NCBI RefSeq assembly: GCF_002079055.1
Contig: NC_047498.1
Span: forward strand, 895,299 to 959,298
Direction of reading: 5' to 3'
Length of the DNA: 64,000 nucleotides
Source: Saccharomyces paradoxus
Taxonomy: Eukaryota; Ascomycota; Saccharomycetes; Saccharomycetales; Saccharomycetaceae
How positions within the stretch are numbered: the first letter of the stretch is position 1; each line of letters opens with the position of its first letter. The translations under genes were made by a program, and so were the position numbers. Positions 39,601 through 50,100 of this stretch are shown here, one piece after another. The notes beneath the pieces were generated by a model, which searched no databases, was not told the DNA's origin, and worked only from the letters and a program-made list of their open reading frames with translations.

Positions 39601-40577
39601 ACGTCAAAAGAATGGAAGCTAATGTTAAGCTGGGACTTTTGTTTGTATTGGATAACAGGAAGCTATGCTATTTTAGTATCTCAACTGTGGTGAGCCGTTG
39701 CCTGGCGCAAAAAACCCCGGCAGATGAAAAGTTCATTGCGGGAATAGTAATTAGAGATAAGGTAAGGTTCTTCAAAATTGCTGATGATTTCGGTAATTCC
39801 AAGCATTTATTTTTTGAAAGAAAGGGGAAGATAGTTATATTAACACCAGAATTTGATCAATTGACAAATAAAGTAAAATATTTTAAATTCTACAAGGAGT
39901 ATAAGCTTCCAAGTTCAAGTAATAACATTCTGAATAACGAAATTGAGGATATTGCCATATTCAGGAAAAGTTTTGCGGTTTGTACAAAGAAAACAGTCAT
40001 ACTTTATCAAGATTCATTCGAGGATAACGGAATAGTCTTACCATCTTTTTTGAATGATAAAGAAATGATGGCGCACTTGAGGCATCCTCATTTGAATAAT
40101 TTACCATTCAAAAATGTTATAGACTCCAAGAAGCGCCCCTCCATAGAATCGCTTACTGAAGAAGCAAAAAAGGATATTGCTACTTGCAAGGCTATACCGG
40201 TGAATTTTTTTCAAATATCACAGTCTAGATTCTTTGCCTTAGTCTATGACGAAGCCGTAGTGAAAATAAATTGCTACGGTGAGATGTCTGATTGGAGAAA
40301 GGATATTCTCCTACTTGACTTTTGTTGTACAGGGGCGAGCTTCCATGGTAATCATTTGATTCTTGTTGGCGATAATTTGATACAGATTTATGACTTAAAA
40401 AATGTTGAGCAGGACCTAGGCGAATTAGTCCCCATCCAGATCATCAAAGGAAAAAAGATAAAGCTGGCTAGTTCAGAAAGGAGGGAGAAAACAATTCTTG
40501 CATTGAGTCATCCGAATATACTTAATAGACAACTATTGGTTGCGTGCAACCCTGTAACCATGGCAGATCACCAATAA
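36654..40577 (+). CDS. TUS1: Rho1 guanine nucleotide exchange factor Tus1
   Basis: The 1307-residue protein has a long disordered N-terminus (1-290) with many SP/TP sites and a proline run at about 104-110. A DEP-like helical region (about 295-400) follows, then a Dbl-homology domain (about 466-665, RQSFIFDLIILEERSL at its start), a PH domain split by an insert (about 715-880) and a C-terminal CNH (citron homology) domain (about 915-1285). Tus1 activates Rho1 in cell-wall integrity signalling and, when phosphorylated in G1/S, in polarised growth and cytokinesis. Its paralogue-like relatives are Rom1 and Rom2. The SP/TP-rich N-terminus fits Cdk regulation. Length equals that of the S. cerevisiae protein. 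Confidence 0.97.
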   Translation: MYRYNKSSPLERTPEKRVSRHESQRKSIELPKLPPLNTRNSFLDDSDNGTDNISIGWTPISDTQQFQSPVPQAFAFTSKHHVRGNGTSSSESTPKSTKYVKERRPPPPPPLLNSTESIRIDSPVASPRSRSRERSPNKLPFVGDLEERHHVDYMSNHSRILKSPFVNGFSSHSFKSPTDGGKLQAQFSDESDLRCHEREKALPPIPSTTTLLLSPFDEEDSEFFTKPPPPLSTSRNISGHSRVSETLESVYSDSDYTFNNSNARQSSFNSLLGAKPLELAPSITAPTQPFSIQSIDEHKLYQCDNVYQLSAIYEWILKVYFEWYNECVFTKIDLFQIVQLLLEFQMPTNFDQDTIDSNVDNIMASLITQKAVRFDIINDEEVAVVVGGLDIAGIFSELLPCYSFIDNTYGSNNSLICYSNMCTHGQSSGFRKEIKLSEIINKSVGLWTEYWHLTPDDLAEINPREVQRQSFIFDLIILEERSLNMATAAVEIYGKRFDKSLLPDEPEFKALAFDIFEPLIQLHTEFLLTPIFWKLKTRGKFIDGIGKIYSKWCGEAKNIYLNYAKAMATVHEIIMWEKKKKTRFVAWLKEIDNSVEITRSKMYHDVIFFGGFFKSLQNMPVTLRSILKNTDPSMEDYEYLKIVIKDVEKLNFEVNRVHGLAIDHRKLVRFSKQLVLSTNSSNATSYVNVGGSTNVNDGGAIQDKLALGLTYPERKLVLSGTVYKKRDLWLDPTPVYIALLDNCLLITEEISKGESQKYKLIERPIPIDYLSLEKRRIPETNKQPLRNYSQREHKSPMHNFSTPISSMRPLLKSSGNHMSTTYGDRKTSNTEISNANPNTDEFSFKIRNTATGESFKFFTGSVEVLNQWIDAIMESFKRNAENHDLNAFEFTVLSSEFAYFDKDAPVNLPVAPEGSEIDVALKAYAEKVDQDSCSWSKTTRILCCEDVKFEGRIYLFVATTDGVHVKFRDDYSNGFVKILELNDVKRMEANVKLGLLFVLDNRKLCYFSISTVVSRCLAQKTPADEKFIAGIVIRDKVRFFKIADDFGNSKHLFFERKGKIVILTPEFDQLTNKVKYFKFYKEYKLPSSSNNILNNEIEDIAIFRKSFAVCTKKTVILYQDSFEDNGIVLPSFLNDKEMMAHLRHPHLNNLPFKNVIDSKKRPSIESLTEEAKKDIATCKAIPVNFFQISQSRFFALVYDEAVVKINCYGEMSDWRKDILLLDFCCTGASFHGNHLILVGDNLIQIYDLKNVEQDLGELVPIQIIKGKKIKLASSERREKTILALSHPNILNRQLLVACNPVTMADHQ

Positions 40578-40820
40578 TATAAGATATAGACACTTTTAAT
40601 GGTAAATATCGTTGTAATAATATAAATCAATAAGAATATAATTCAATAATTATGCTATTTGCAGTCACTCTCACCATTATTCTCTTCGTTCATATGATCT
40701 TAAATAACAGGTTACCCTCAGTGTTACATTAACGACGTAACACGTAGTGCTTTAAAGCCAATAGAATAGATATATTAGTATGTGAAAATACGGCTGTAAA
40801 AGAAAAGTGGAGTCCTGGTG

Positions 40821-41876
40821 ATGAATATAGACTGTTTGTGTCATTGGATAGTTCTGCCGCTACTGCGCTATCCACTTCTGGTATCTCTTGTATTGAGACG
40901 GTATGTAAGTTAGAAAAGAGGGCATTAAGTTAGAAACGGCATGTTTTTTTATACTAACATTACGAATTGATCTAGATCTCTCAGTGACTCAACAAGCATT
41001 TGTTTAACAGTCTACACACTACTGATAAATGCTTTTCTCATTGCCAATTCCTATATAAAACGTTCCGGACAGATCACCTGGAAGAGTCTTCATGAATTTA
41101 AAAATGGCATAGTTCTTGTGACTGGAGGAAGTAAGGGGCTTGGCCGGGCCATAGTATTTCAACTCCTACAAGATTACAGCAACCTGACCATCTTGAACGT
41201 CGACATATGTCCATCGCCAGTAAGAGATCCTCGCGTGAAAGATCTAATCTGCGACCTGAGCGATGATGAAGAGGTTACAGCATTACTGAATTTATTGAAA
41301 AGAAAGTACAAAAGTGAAATCCGGTTGATTGTGAATAATGCTGGAGTAAGGGCAAACTTCACCGGATTCAACCGCATCAAACGTGAAAATCTTGACAAAG
41401 TGTTTAAGATAAACACATTTGCACCACTCCAGTTCATTCAGGAATTGGCACCCAGTAGACGCTCGACTAGACAATGCTATATCATCAATATTGCAAGCAT
41501 TTTGGGTATATTGACGCCGGCCAAAGTAGCAGCTTATGCGGCGAGCAAGGCAGCATTGATAGCCTTTCATCAGTCGTATAGTTTTGAATTGCAAAATGAA
41601 GGCGTAAGAAATATCAGAACGCTACTGGTGACCCCAGGGCAACTGAATACAGAAATGTTTGCAGGATTTAAGCCACCACGCCAATTCTTTGCTCCTGTAA
41701 TTGATATTGATACTTTAGCTGCCAGAATAGTCAGCTGTTGCGAATCAGGTCAAAGAGGACAATTGAATGAGCCCTTTTATTGTAGTTTTGCTCATCTCTT
41801 GATGTGCATACCTTATTCGCTACAGCGCACTGTGAGAAGCTTCACTTGTATAGATTGCTGTCTTCCGGACGAGTAG
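40821..41876 (+). CDS. TDA5: Short-chain dehydrogenase/reductase-like membrane protein Tda5 (spliced)
   Basis: The coding sequence is 40821-40900 joined to 40976-41876, giving 326 residues. Exon 1 encodes a hydrophobic N-terminus beginning MNIDCLCHW, and a second hydrophobic stretch (about 32-53) follows the junction, so the enzyme is probably membrane-anchored. The SDR features are complete: cofactor motif TGGSKGLG at 76-83, NNAG at 147-150, a catalytic serine near 201 and YAASK (Y214, K218). The substrate is unknown; the name comes from a topoisomerase I damage phenotype. The frame read without splicing would start inside exon 2 at a GTG and lose the N-terminus. Length equals that of the S. 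cerevisiae protein. Confidence 0.96.
40901..40975 (+). other. TDA5: Spliceosomal intron of TDA5
   Basis: The 75-nt intron has 5' splice site GTATGT at 40901, branch site TACTAAC at 40952-40958 and 3' splice site TAG at 40973-40975, all perfect yeast consensus. Splicing joins a two-base codon remainder (CG) to A and restores the frame R-S-L-S-D-S known from S. cerevisiae TDA5. Unspliced RNA meets a TAG stop within the intron. Confidence 0.96.
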
Positions 41877-42196
41877 AAGGCTATACACAGTAAATATGAT
41901 ATTTATAGATGAATGCAAGTGGGCAGGCTTAGTGTTTGCTTATATTTTCTTTGTAATTACACGATTATGCACGCCCTGAAAACCGTTGCTCTTATTTTTG
42001 AAGCATTAATTTGCTTTGAAAAGTGCTCGTTCAGGGCCGGTTCAAAAAAAGGTGATGAAGCAAACATTAATAAACACTTCTGACAAGCCACGTGTAGAGG
42101 CATAAGCTATATCGTAAACACTGTTTGATGTGGACTGCGGTGCACTGATAAACAAAGATATAGTAGTGTAATCTGTTACTAATCTTAATACTTTTG
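41877..42196. other. TDA5-MAG2 intergenic region
   Basis: This 320-bp promoter/terminator gap has one clear motif, CACGTG at 42089-42094, about 105 bp before the MAG2 ATG (Cbf1/Pho4-class E-box). Nothing else was recognised. Confidence 0.55.
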
Positions 42197-44209
42197 ATGG
42201 TAGAACCAGAGATGCAGAAGAAGGCAAGTGGTAGCAGTGGCGGTTCCGAGATGGACGCCTTAAATGCTCCCAGCAACTGTGGTAAACAAGCAGTTTCAAG
42301 CAATAAAGGGAATCCGGTGAGAAAGAAGAAGCCAGTGAACAAGGTCTCTAACGGAAGAGATAATGCACATAATTATCACCGGGAAGGCCGCAGGAAAAGT
42401 AACAAACAACAGAGACCAAGAGCGTCTTATAAGGAGACGAGTACTAAGATTAGTGATCAAGATATAGATTTGTCTATCCAGGAGGAAATTCTTGGTGGTA
42501 ACTTCAAATTACGAGGCAGGAAAACTCAGGTTTCCATTAATCATTTGTTGAATTTCCAGTTACCTGAAGTCGAAAGGGAAAAAAGTAGGTCTTCTTCCAG
42601 TAAGAAATCAAATAGGAGACGCGATGAGCATGTGCATTTGCATGGCGACACATTTGTCAATGTCAATTACCGTCTTTTGGTAGATGATCGTTTTGACTAC
42701 CCAGAGCAAAGCAGTGACCCGAACGTTCCGGTCGATCAAGAAAAGATTCTAAGAGTCATAGTACCAAAGGGTCAGAATTGCTCCATTTGTCTTAGTGAGG
42801 AACCGGTGGCTCCCAGAATGGTTACTTGTGGCCACATTTTCTGTCTTAGTTGTCTCTTGAACTTTTTTTCCATTGAAGAAACCATTAAAAATAAAGAGAC
42901 TGGATACTCAAAGAAAAAGAAGTATAAAGAATGTCCGCTTTGTGGAAGTATTATTGGCCCTAAAAGGGTCAAGCCTGTCCTTTATGAAGACGACTTTGAT
43001 GTAACCAGGTTGAATCAAAAACCTGAACCCGGTGCCACAGTAAACTTACAACTGATGTGCAAACCACACGGTTCACTACTACCTTTACCGGTGGCTTTGC
43101 ATTTAGACCCGCTGAAATGCGGAAACTTTCCTCCCGCAAGCTTAGGATCGATAAAGCATTATGCGCACATTATGAAATGTGGCGTATCTTATTCCTTGGA
43201 GCTCTACCAAAAGGACATTGTGGCTATTCAAGAACAATATGAAATTGACAAGGCCATTTACAATGATAGTGGAAAATTCGTTAAGCAGTCAATTGAGAAT
43301 ATCAATGATCAAATTTCGACGCTACTGGCGGCAACCACCGATATGAGCCCGCTTTCTAACGATATCAACAGTGGTTTGAATAATTTCCATTTTGATGACG
43401 ATCTCTTGACTAAATATGATGATTCGTCTGCTTATTTTTTTTACCAGACGTTGGTGGCATCGTCTACGAAGTATTTCTTATCTCCACTGGATGTAAAAAT
43501 CTTACTGACTATTTTCCACTGTTATTCCAAGTTTCCAGAAAGCATGGAGACGACGATAGAAAACATACATTATGACACCGTGGTAACGGAACAATTGATT
43601 CGCCGCTACAAGTACATTAGCCATCTTCCGATCGGCACTGAAATTGCCCTTTTAGACTTGGACTGGCGTAAAATACCGTTCCTTCCCAAAAATATATACG
43701 AACAGTTTGTTCATGAGCTAAAACAACGTCGAAGAAAGTTCACAATGAAAAAGCAAAAGGAAGACAAGGAAAAAAAGCTATATGAAAAAAGGTTGGAACA
43801 AGAACATGCCGAGTTCTACAGAAAGGAAAATGGCAACTCTCTTCAGTTTGAAGATTCTGTACAGATGACTACCCATTATGAGTCCATTGTAAACTCTCCT
43901 GTACCCTTCAGCTCCTTAGGAATTTCCAAGCTGGGTCCACCAACAAATGCCTCCTCTGTACCCCAAAAGAAATTGCCTTCTCATACAGAAAGAACAATTT
44001 GGGGAACATCAATTGCAGTGACAGAAGACGAAAAAGCGTCAAAGGAGAACAAAGAATTCCAAGACATGTTATTGCAGCGAATGAGGCAGGAAGGTAACTC
44101 CGATCCCACGCACTCGACAAATTTTCCTCCTACAAGTAATGGTAAAAGGGGCAAGAAGAAAAAAGGGAAAGTCATGCTATTCAGCAGTAATCATCAAGCC
44201 TTAGGTTAG
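42197..44209 (+). CDS. MAG2: RING-finger ubiquitin ligase Mag2 (RNF10 homologue)
   Basis: The 670-residue protein has a basic, low-complexity N-terminus and a RING finger: C195-x2-C198, C211-x-H213, C216-x2-C219 and C246-x2-C249. The insert between the second and third metal pairs is long and lysine-rich. The RNF10-like region follows, and the C-terminus is basic. Despite its old name (3-methyladenine glycosylase-like), it has no glycosylase fold that I can see. Yeast Mag2 has been reported to ubiquitinate small-subunit protein uS3 in the decay of non-functional 18S rRNA, like human RNF10. The ATG at 42197 gives the S. cerevisiae length; a TTG just upstream is not the start. Confidence 0.94.
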   Translation: MVEPEMQKKASGSSGGSEMDALNAPSNCGKQAVSSNKGNPVRKKKPVNKVSNGRDNAHNYHREGRRKSNKQQRPRASYKETSTKISDQDIDLSIQEEILGGNFKLRGRKTQVSINHLLNFQLPEVEREKSRSSSSKKSNRRRDEHVHLHGDTFVNVNYRLLVDDRFDYPEQSSDPNVPVDQEKILRVIVPKGQNCSICLSEEPVAPRMVTCGHIFCLSCLLNFFSIEETIKNKETGYSKKKKYKECPLCGSIIGPKRVKPVLYEDDFDVTRLNQKPEPGATVNLQLMCKPHGSLLPLPVALHLDPLKCGNFPPASLGSIKHYAHIMKCGVSYSLELYQKDIVAIQEQYEIDKAIYNDSGKFVKQSIENINDQISTLLAATTDMSPLSNDINSGLNNFHFDDDLLTKYDDSSAYFFYQTLVASSTKYFLSPLDVKILLTIFHCYSKFPESMETTIENIHYDTVVTEQLIRRYKYISHLPIGTEIALLDLDWRKIPFLPKNIYEQFVHELKQRRRKFTMKKQKEDKEKKLYEKRLEQEHAEFYRKENGNSLQFEDSVQMTTHYESIVNSPVPFSSLGISKLGPPTNASSVPQKKLPSHTERTIWGTSIAVTEDEKASKENKEFQDMLLQRMRQEGNSDPTHSTNFPPTSNGKRGKKKKGKVMLFSSNHQALG

Positions 44210-44540
44210 GTTACAGCATGCGTTGCTTAAAAGTCTCTTTCCAATCCAAAAGTGTGGGAGTATCTCTTCTACATCATTTCAAAATCGAACTCTATATCTT
44301 TATGTATAATTTCAAGTGTTATTGCATGTAAAAAATCCTCACATATAGTTCAAGTGCATTCATACCATTTTATGCTTTCCAGTCTTAGTGTCGTTGTGCG
44401 TGATTTTTCACTTTTGACCGTAAGTAGAAGTTCGGTGATATTGCAAGTCTCGAAGAAAATAAGTATACATATGTACACGTATATCAAAAGACTACGGTAA
44501 AAAAGGGATAAAGGATACACTCCACGTGAAAAGGCCTAAG
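44210..44540. other. MAG2-CRN1 intergenic region
   Basis: A 331-bp gap. CACGTG at 44523-44528 lies only 13 bp before the CRN1 ATG, so it is probably in the leader. No other element was recognised. Confidence 0.5.
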
Positions 44541-46514
44541 ATGAGTGGAAAATTTGTTCGTGCTTCTAAATATAGACACGTCTTCGGCCAAGCAGCTAAA
44601 AAGGAACTGCAGTATGAAAAACTCAAAGTAACCAACAATGCATGGGACTCCAACTTGTTAAAAACTAATGGTAAATTCATTGCTGTGAACTGGAATGCTT
44701 CCGGAGGTGGTGCATTTGCTATCGTTCCGATCGAGGAAGTAGGCAAGGCTCCAGACCAAGTTCCTCTGTTTAGAGGTCACACTGCGCAAGTCCTGGATAC
44801 CGATTTTGACCCGTTTAATGATCACAGAATTGCTTCCTCTTCCGATGATTCTAAGATTGGTATTTGGGACATACCAGAAGAGTACAAATTTCATAATCAT
44901 GTAGACGAAGATGGGGAGCCAATTGATATTAAACCTGTAAAGTTTTTGACAGGACACGCAAGGAAAGTTGGACATGTTCTTTATCATCCTGTCGCCGAGA
45001 ATGTATTGGCGTCTTCTTCGGGTGACTACACTGTTAAGTTATGGAATGTAGAAACTGGAAATGACATGATTACTTTGAAACATCCGGATATGGTCACATC
45101 TATGTCATTTTCGTACGATGGTAATTATCTGGCCACGGTAGCACGAGATAAGAAACTACGAGTCTGGGATATCAGAGAAGAAAAAATTGTTAGCGAAGGG
45201 CCTGCACATACCGGTGCAAAAAATCAAAGGGTGGTATGGTTAGGAAATTCTGACAGATTGGCTACCACCGGTTTTTCAAAATTGAGTGATCGCCAAATCG
45301 GTATTTGGGATGCCTTCAACATTGAAAAGGGAGATTTGGGAGGTTTCTACACCGTTGACCAATCATCAGGTATTTTGATGCCCTTCTATGACGAAGGCAA
45401 TAAAATTCTTTACTTGGTGGGTAAGGGTGATGGTAATATTCGATATTACGAATTTCAAAACGATGAGTTATTTGAATTATCTGAATTCCAATCCACAGAA
45501 GCACAGAGAGGCTTTGCTGTAGCGCCAAAGCGAATGGTGAACGTCAAAGAAAACGAAGTCCTGAAAGGTTTCAAGACTGTCGTTGATCAACGTATCGAAC
45601 CGGTTTCATTCTTTGTTCCAAGAAGATCAGAAGAGTTTCAGGAAGATATCTATCCGGATGCACCTTCCGACAAGCCAGCTCTGACTGCAAAGGAGTGGTT
45701 TTCTGGTAAGTCTGTTGAAGGTCCAATTCTTGTTAGTATGAGATCCATCTATGACGGTTCGGCACCAAGCTTCCATGAAGCTAAAAGACCTGAACAGCCA
45801 ACAACTCAAGAAGCTGCTCTTGAAGATAAAGAAGAGCAAGCCAAAAAGGTGGAGAAGCCAATTGGCGAGTCCAAGAAGGAAGTGAAACAAGAAGCTCTAA
45901 AATCACCATCGCCGGTAAAGGCGGCCTCCCCATCGTCAACAATCAACGATGTGTTAAAGGAAGATAAGTCGATCAACAATTTGTTGAGGAAATCCTCGGA
46001 TATTGATCAAGTCAATCACGCTGAAGATCCGTCTAGAGATACTTCTGGATGGGAAGAAGCCGATGAGGAGCCAGCTCCTATTGAAATCGAAACTACTGTC
46101 ACCCCAACGGACGCTAAGAAGGAACAGACACCTTTTTACAATAATTCTCCAGCTTCAAAGGTATTGAAGCCAGAACCAGTATCTATCGCAACAGATAGAA
46201 CACAAGAAGGAAGCTTACCTCAGAAAGAGAAATCCCCTGAGAAACCTAAGTCTTCTGAGCAGGAAAAACCTGCAACTCATTCTTCTTCAACTACGGCAGC
46301 TACGACAACTATTGCTACCAGCAATAAGGAAGACTCATCTGCGGCTAAGACATCTCCTAAGTCGTTAGGTTTAAAGCAATCCGTCGAAAAACTATCTACA
46401 TTGGTTCTACAATTGGAAGATGTAGTTGATAAATTAATGAAAGCAAATCTTGACAAGGATGAGCGTCTGTTCGAGTTGGAACAAAAAATTAGCGAACTAT
46501 CAAAATTAAAGTGA
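44541..46514 (+). CDS. CRN1: Coronin Crn1, actin-binding WD40 protein
   Basis: The 657-residue protein has a coronin N-terminal signature (MSGKFVRASKYRHVFGQ), a seven-bladed WD40 propeller with coronin extension (about 1-400), a long unique region rich in K/E/P (about 400-600) and a C-terminal leucine-heptad coiled coil (about 610-657). Crn1 binds F-actin, regulates Arp2/3 and cofilin at cortical actin patches, and the unique region can bind microtubules. The propeller is nearly invariant relative to S. cerevisiae, but the unique region has many substitutions and indels, making the protein a few residues longer than the 651 I recall. The ATG at 44541 is chosen over an upstream GTG. Confidence 0.97.
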   Translation: MSGKFVRASKYRHVFGQAAKKELQYEKLKVTNNAWDSNLLKTNGKFIAVNWNASGGGAFAIVPIEEVGKAPDQVPLFRGHTAQVLDTDFDPFNDHRIASSSDDSKIGIWDIPEEYKFHNHVDEDGEPIDIKPVKFLTGHARKVGHVLYHPVAENVLASSSGDYTVKLWNVETGNDMITLKHPDMVTSMSFSYDGNYLATVARDKKLRVWDIREEKIVSEGPAHTGAKNQRVVWLGNSDRLATTGFSKLSDRQIGIWDAFNIEKGDLGGFYTVDQSSGILMPFYDEGNKILYLVGKGDGNIRYYEFQNDELFELSEFQSTEAQRGFAVAPKRMVNVKENEVLKGFKTVVDQRIEPVSFFVPRRSEEFQEDIYPDAPSDKPALTAKEWFSGKSVEGPILVSMRSIYDGSAPSFHEAKRPEQPTTQEAALEDKEEQAKKVEKPIGESKKEVKQEALKSPSPVKAASPSSTINDVLKEDKSINNLLRKSSDIDQVNHAEDPSRDTSGWEEADEEPAPIEIETTVTPTDAKKEQTPFYNNSPASKVLKPEPVSIATDRTQEGSLPQKEKSPEKPKSSEQEKPATHSSSTTAATTTIATSNKEDSSAAKTSPKSLGLKQSVEKLSTLVLQLEDVVDKLMKANLDKDERLFELEQKISELSKLK

Positions 46515-47188
46515 TTGTGCTTGTAATGATAAATTATGTTAGTCCTTTGTATAGGTAAATGTGTTTTGATTATATAATATACGTAAGTTGTTGGTGTTTA
46601 CAATGTGCCTAGTAAGTAGATCATGTTCACCCACCTAACAGCCAAAAAAAGAAATAAAACCATCGTTTTCCTACAGGGAAGTGGATGCTTTCGACACATA
46701 CGAAGCACTCTTTGCCCGATATATCATGGCCTGGTCATATAATGCTATTCAAGTATAAACAGCCTTTTACTTGAAACGCGTCACATAATAAAGGTAACCC
46801 TGAATCAAATTTTTATTTATATTTTTTCTTCGCATATTTTAGAATCTTGAAAAATTAACCACAAGTTAGAAGTTGATGAGATCGGGAATTCTAACAAAAG
46901 GTCATTGATTAGGTTTTTTTAAAAGGCGCACGTTTGCAAACTTATTCCTGTTGTTACAAGGCCATAAAGTTTCCAGTTTCTCACTCTTCTCTAGTGTAGG
47001 TCATATCAACCTACTGGAAAAGTTTACAAAGCTTCATAGGAACGAATAACCGATCACTTTAAAGGCTTCCGCACTTTAATCTTAGCACCTATCCCTACAA
47101 AAATCTTTACTTTGTCATTTATTTTCTACTTCATCTCTGTATGTCATCTATCTCTATATATATAAAAAAGCGCATCTGTTTATTATAA
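46515..47188. other. CRN1-SEN1 intergenic region
   Basis: This 674-bp gap holds an 11/11 ARS consensus match ATTTATATTTT at 46815-46825, an ACGCGT at 46776-46781, and weak RRPE-like (TGAAAAATTA, 46848-46857) and PAC-like (TTGATGAGAT, 46873-46882) words. A TATA run (TATATATATAAAAAA) ends about 20 bp before the SEN1 ATG. None of these is proven functional. Confidence 0.5.
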
Positions 47189-50100
47189 ATGAATTCCACC
47201 AATCCTGATAATAATAATAATTATAATAACAATAAGGATAGTAAGGATATTGTCCCCATTACCAATGTTCAGCTAGATACCGTCTATACCAAGGCAAAGT
47301 CTTATATTCCTCAGATTGAACAAGTTTATCAAGGTACAAATCCAAATATTCAAGAGGCGAAATTATTAGGGGAGCTATTACAAGTTTTAGCAGAAGTTCC
47401 CAAGGGCACACATTTATTTTGTGACCCCATTCTTGAACCAATATCAATTTTTTCCCTAACCATTTTCTCATTCAATGAAGAGGCTACGGCCACATGGCTG
47501 AAGAGTCATTTTAATCCGATTCTTTCTGTTTGTGATAAATGCATTCTAAATTTCGCAAGAGGGAAGTGCAAAATGTTGCAACATTTTGCCATTCAAAGAC
47601 ATGTTCCGCATGAACATGTAGCCAAATTCAATGATATCGTATGCCAGTGGAGAGTGGAGGCCATTTTCCCCATTCTTAGAAATATTTCTGTTAATGATAA
47701 TACGGACATTAATATTACAAAGGAAATTGAAATTGCGATGTACGAATGCCTCTGCAATCCGCACATGCTAAGACTTAACAAGCAACTCAAGGCTACCTTT
47801 GAAGCAATTTTCAAATTTTTTTACAATACAAAGCATCGTTTGCTGGACGTTACGAACCCTTCAAGCATAAAAACTTTTATATCTGGTGTCATATTTTGCT
47901 GGTGTGAAGGTTCAAAAGAGGAAAATGAGTGGTCACGAGCCTTTTTAATGGATTTGTACTCAAGAGACTTCCATATAAGTCTTTCTAACCTGACACCGGA
48001 CATCGTAGAGGAAGTCTATATCCATATCCTATTCTTACAAAACCCGGCAAACTGGACGGAGATTGTCGTATCTCAATTCTGGTCAAGATTACTACCGGTT
48101 TTCAATTTGTTTGACAAAGACGTCTTCATAGAGTACTTTCAGGTGCCAAAAAATGTGGAATCCTTGAAAAAGACATTCAAATTTCCATTGGAGCCAGTTT
48201 TTAAAATGTGGTACAACCACCTAAGCAAATCATATCATGACAAACCTCTAGACTTTTTGTTAAGGGGACTAACAATGTTCTTAAATAAATTCGGCTCCGA
48301 ATTTTGGTCCAAAATTGAACCCTTCACATTCCATAGCATTTTGGATATAATTTTCAATAGAGATTCATTCCCAACCAAACTAATCAAAATTCAAGACAAT
48401 TCGATTGTCGAGCATCAAACAGAGGTTTACTTTCAACTTACTGGTTCTGTAACTGATTTACTTTCTTGGACCTTACCATTTTATCATGCACTATCACCAT
48501 CCAAAAGGATCCAAATGGTTAGAAAGGTTTCAATGGCATTCTTACGCATAATAGCGAATTATCCATCCTTAAAATCCATTCCGAAAGCTTGCTTAATGAA
48601 TTCAGCAACTGCATTGCTGAGAGCGGTATTAACTATTAAGGAAAATGAAAGGGCAATGCTTTATAAGAATGATGAATTTGAAACAGTGTTATTGACCAAA
48701 ACTGATTCTAGAGCTTTGCTAAACAATCCTTTGATTCAAGACATAATAATTAGATCAGCTTCAAATCCCAACAACTTTTATCCTGGTTTAGGCTCTGCTT
48801 CTGCATCGGTGGCCACCTCCACAATGATGGTATTGGCAGAATGTATTGATTTTGATATATTGCTGCTATGTCATCGAACGTTTAAGCTTTATTCAGGTAA
48901 ACCAATTAGCGAAATTCCAATCTCAACTAATGTCTTGGAAAATGTTACCAACAAAATTGACCTGAGATCTTTTCATGACGGTCCATTGCTGGCCAAGCAG
49001 TTGCTAGTATCTTTAAAGAATATTAATGGTCTTTTGATAGTACCGTCAAATACCGCAGTAGCTAAAGCACACAACGCATTGAATCAGAAGTTCCTGCTGT
49101 TATCAACAAGATTAATGGAAAAATTTGCAGATATTTTGCCCGGTCAACTATCTAAGATCCTTGCGGATGAAGATGCATCGCAGGGATTTTGGTCCTGTAT
49201 ATTTTCTTCTGATAAACACTTGTATCAAGCGGCTACTAATATTTTATACAATACTTTTGATGTTGAGGGAAGATTGGAAGGTATCTTAGCAATCCTGAAT
49301 AATAATTTGACTGTTAATTTGAAGAATATAAACGTTATGCTACAAAGGTTAATTAATTGTGAATTCTATGAACCTTGTCCACGTGCTGTTCGTGTTTTGA
49401 TGGACGTAGTAAGTGCATTTGTGGACCCGATTTCCGGTGTGTTTGCTAACTTCCAAACTTTGAAGAGCCAAAATACCGAAGAGGAATTTTTAAAATTTTG
49501 GGAATCATCCTGGTTATTCTTGGATACAATTTATAAGTTTACTTTGAAGTGGGCTTCCAAATATGATTATTCTGAACTAGAAAATTTTACAAAAGATACT
49601 TTAGACTTAAGTCGCTCTTTGGTGGACTCCTTTAGAGAATTTTCAGATATTCTTCATGACCAAGCCAAAAATTTACTTCTCAACGTTTTAGAAACCTTCA
49701 AGAATATGTTGTATTGGCTGAGATTAAGTGATGAAGTACTTTTGGAATCATGTGTTAGATTAATTATAAGCACGTCTGATTTAGCACATGAAAAACATGT
49801 GAAAGTTGATGATTCGCTGGTAGAGATGATGGCTAAATACGCTTCGAAAGCAAAGAGATTTTCGAATAAGTTGACGGACCAACAAGCGAGTGAAATTCTG
49901 CAAAAGGCTAAGATATTTAATAAAGCACTAACGGAACAGGTTGCCACAGATGCAGAAAACTACAGAAAGGAAAAGGAATTATCAAGGCTTGGAAAGGTAA
50001 TAGACTTGACGGATTCTGCACCGGCGTCACCATCCCTCTCGCCTTCTCTATCTTCGACCGTTGGTAGTTCTTCTGCTGAATCGAGGGCAGACTATTTGCA

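Noticed and set aside
41118-41876. TDA5 as a 252-codon unspliced gene
   Set aside because: Its start would be a GTG inside the cofactor-binding strand; consensus splice signals and the upstream exon give the full protein.
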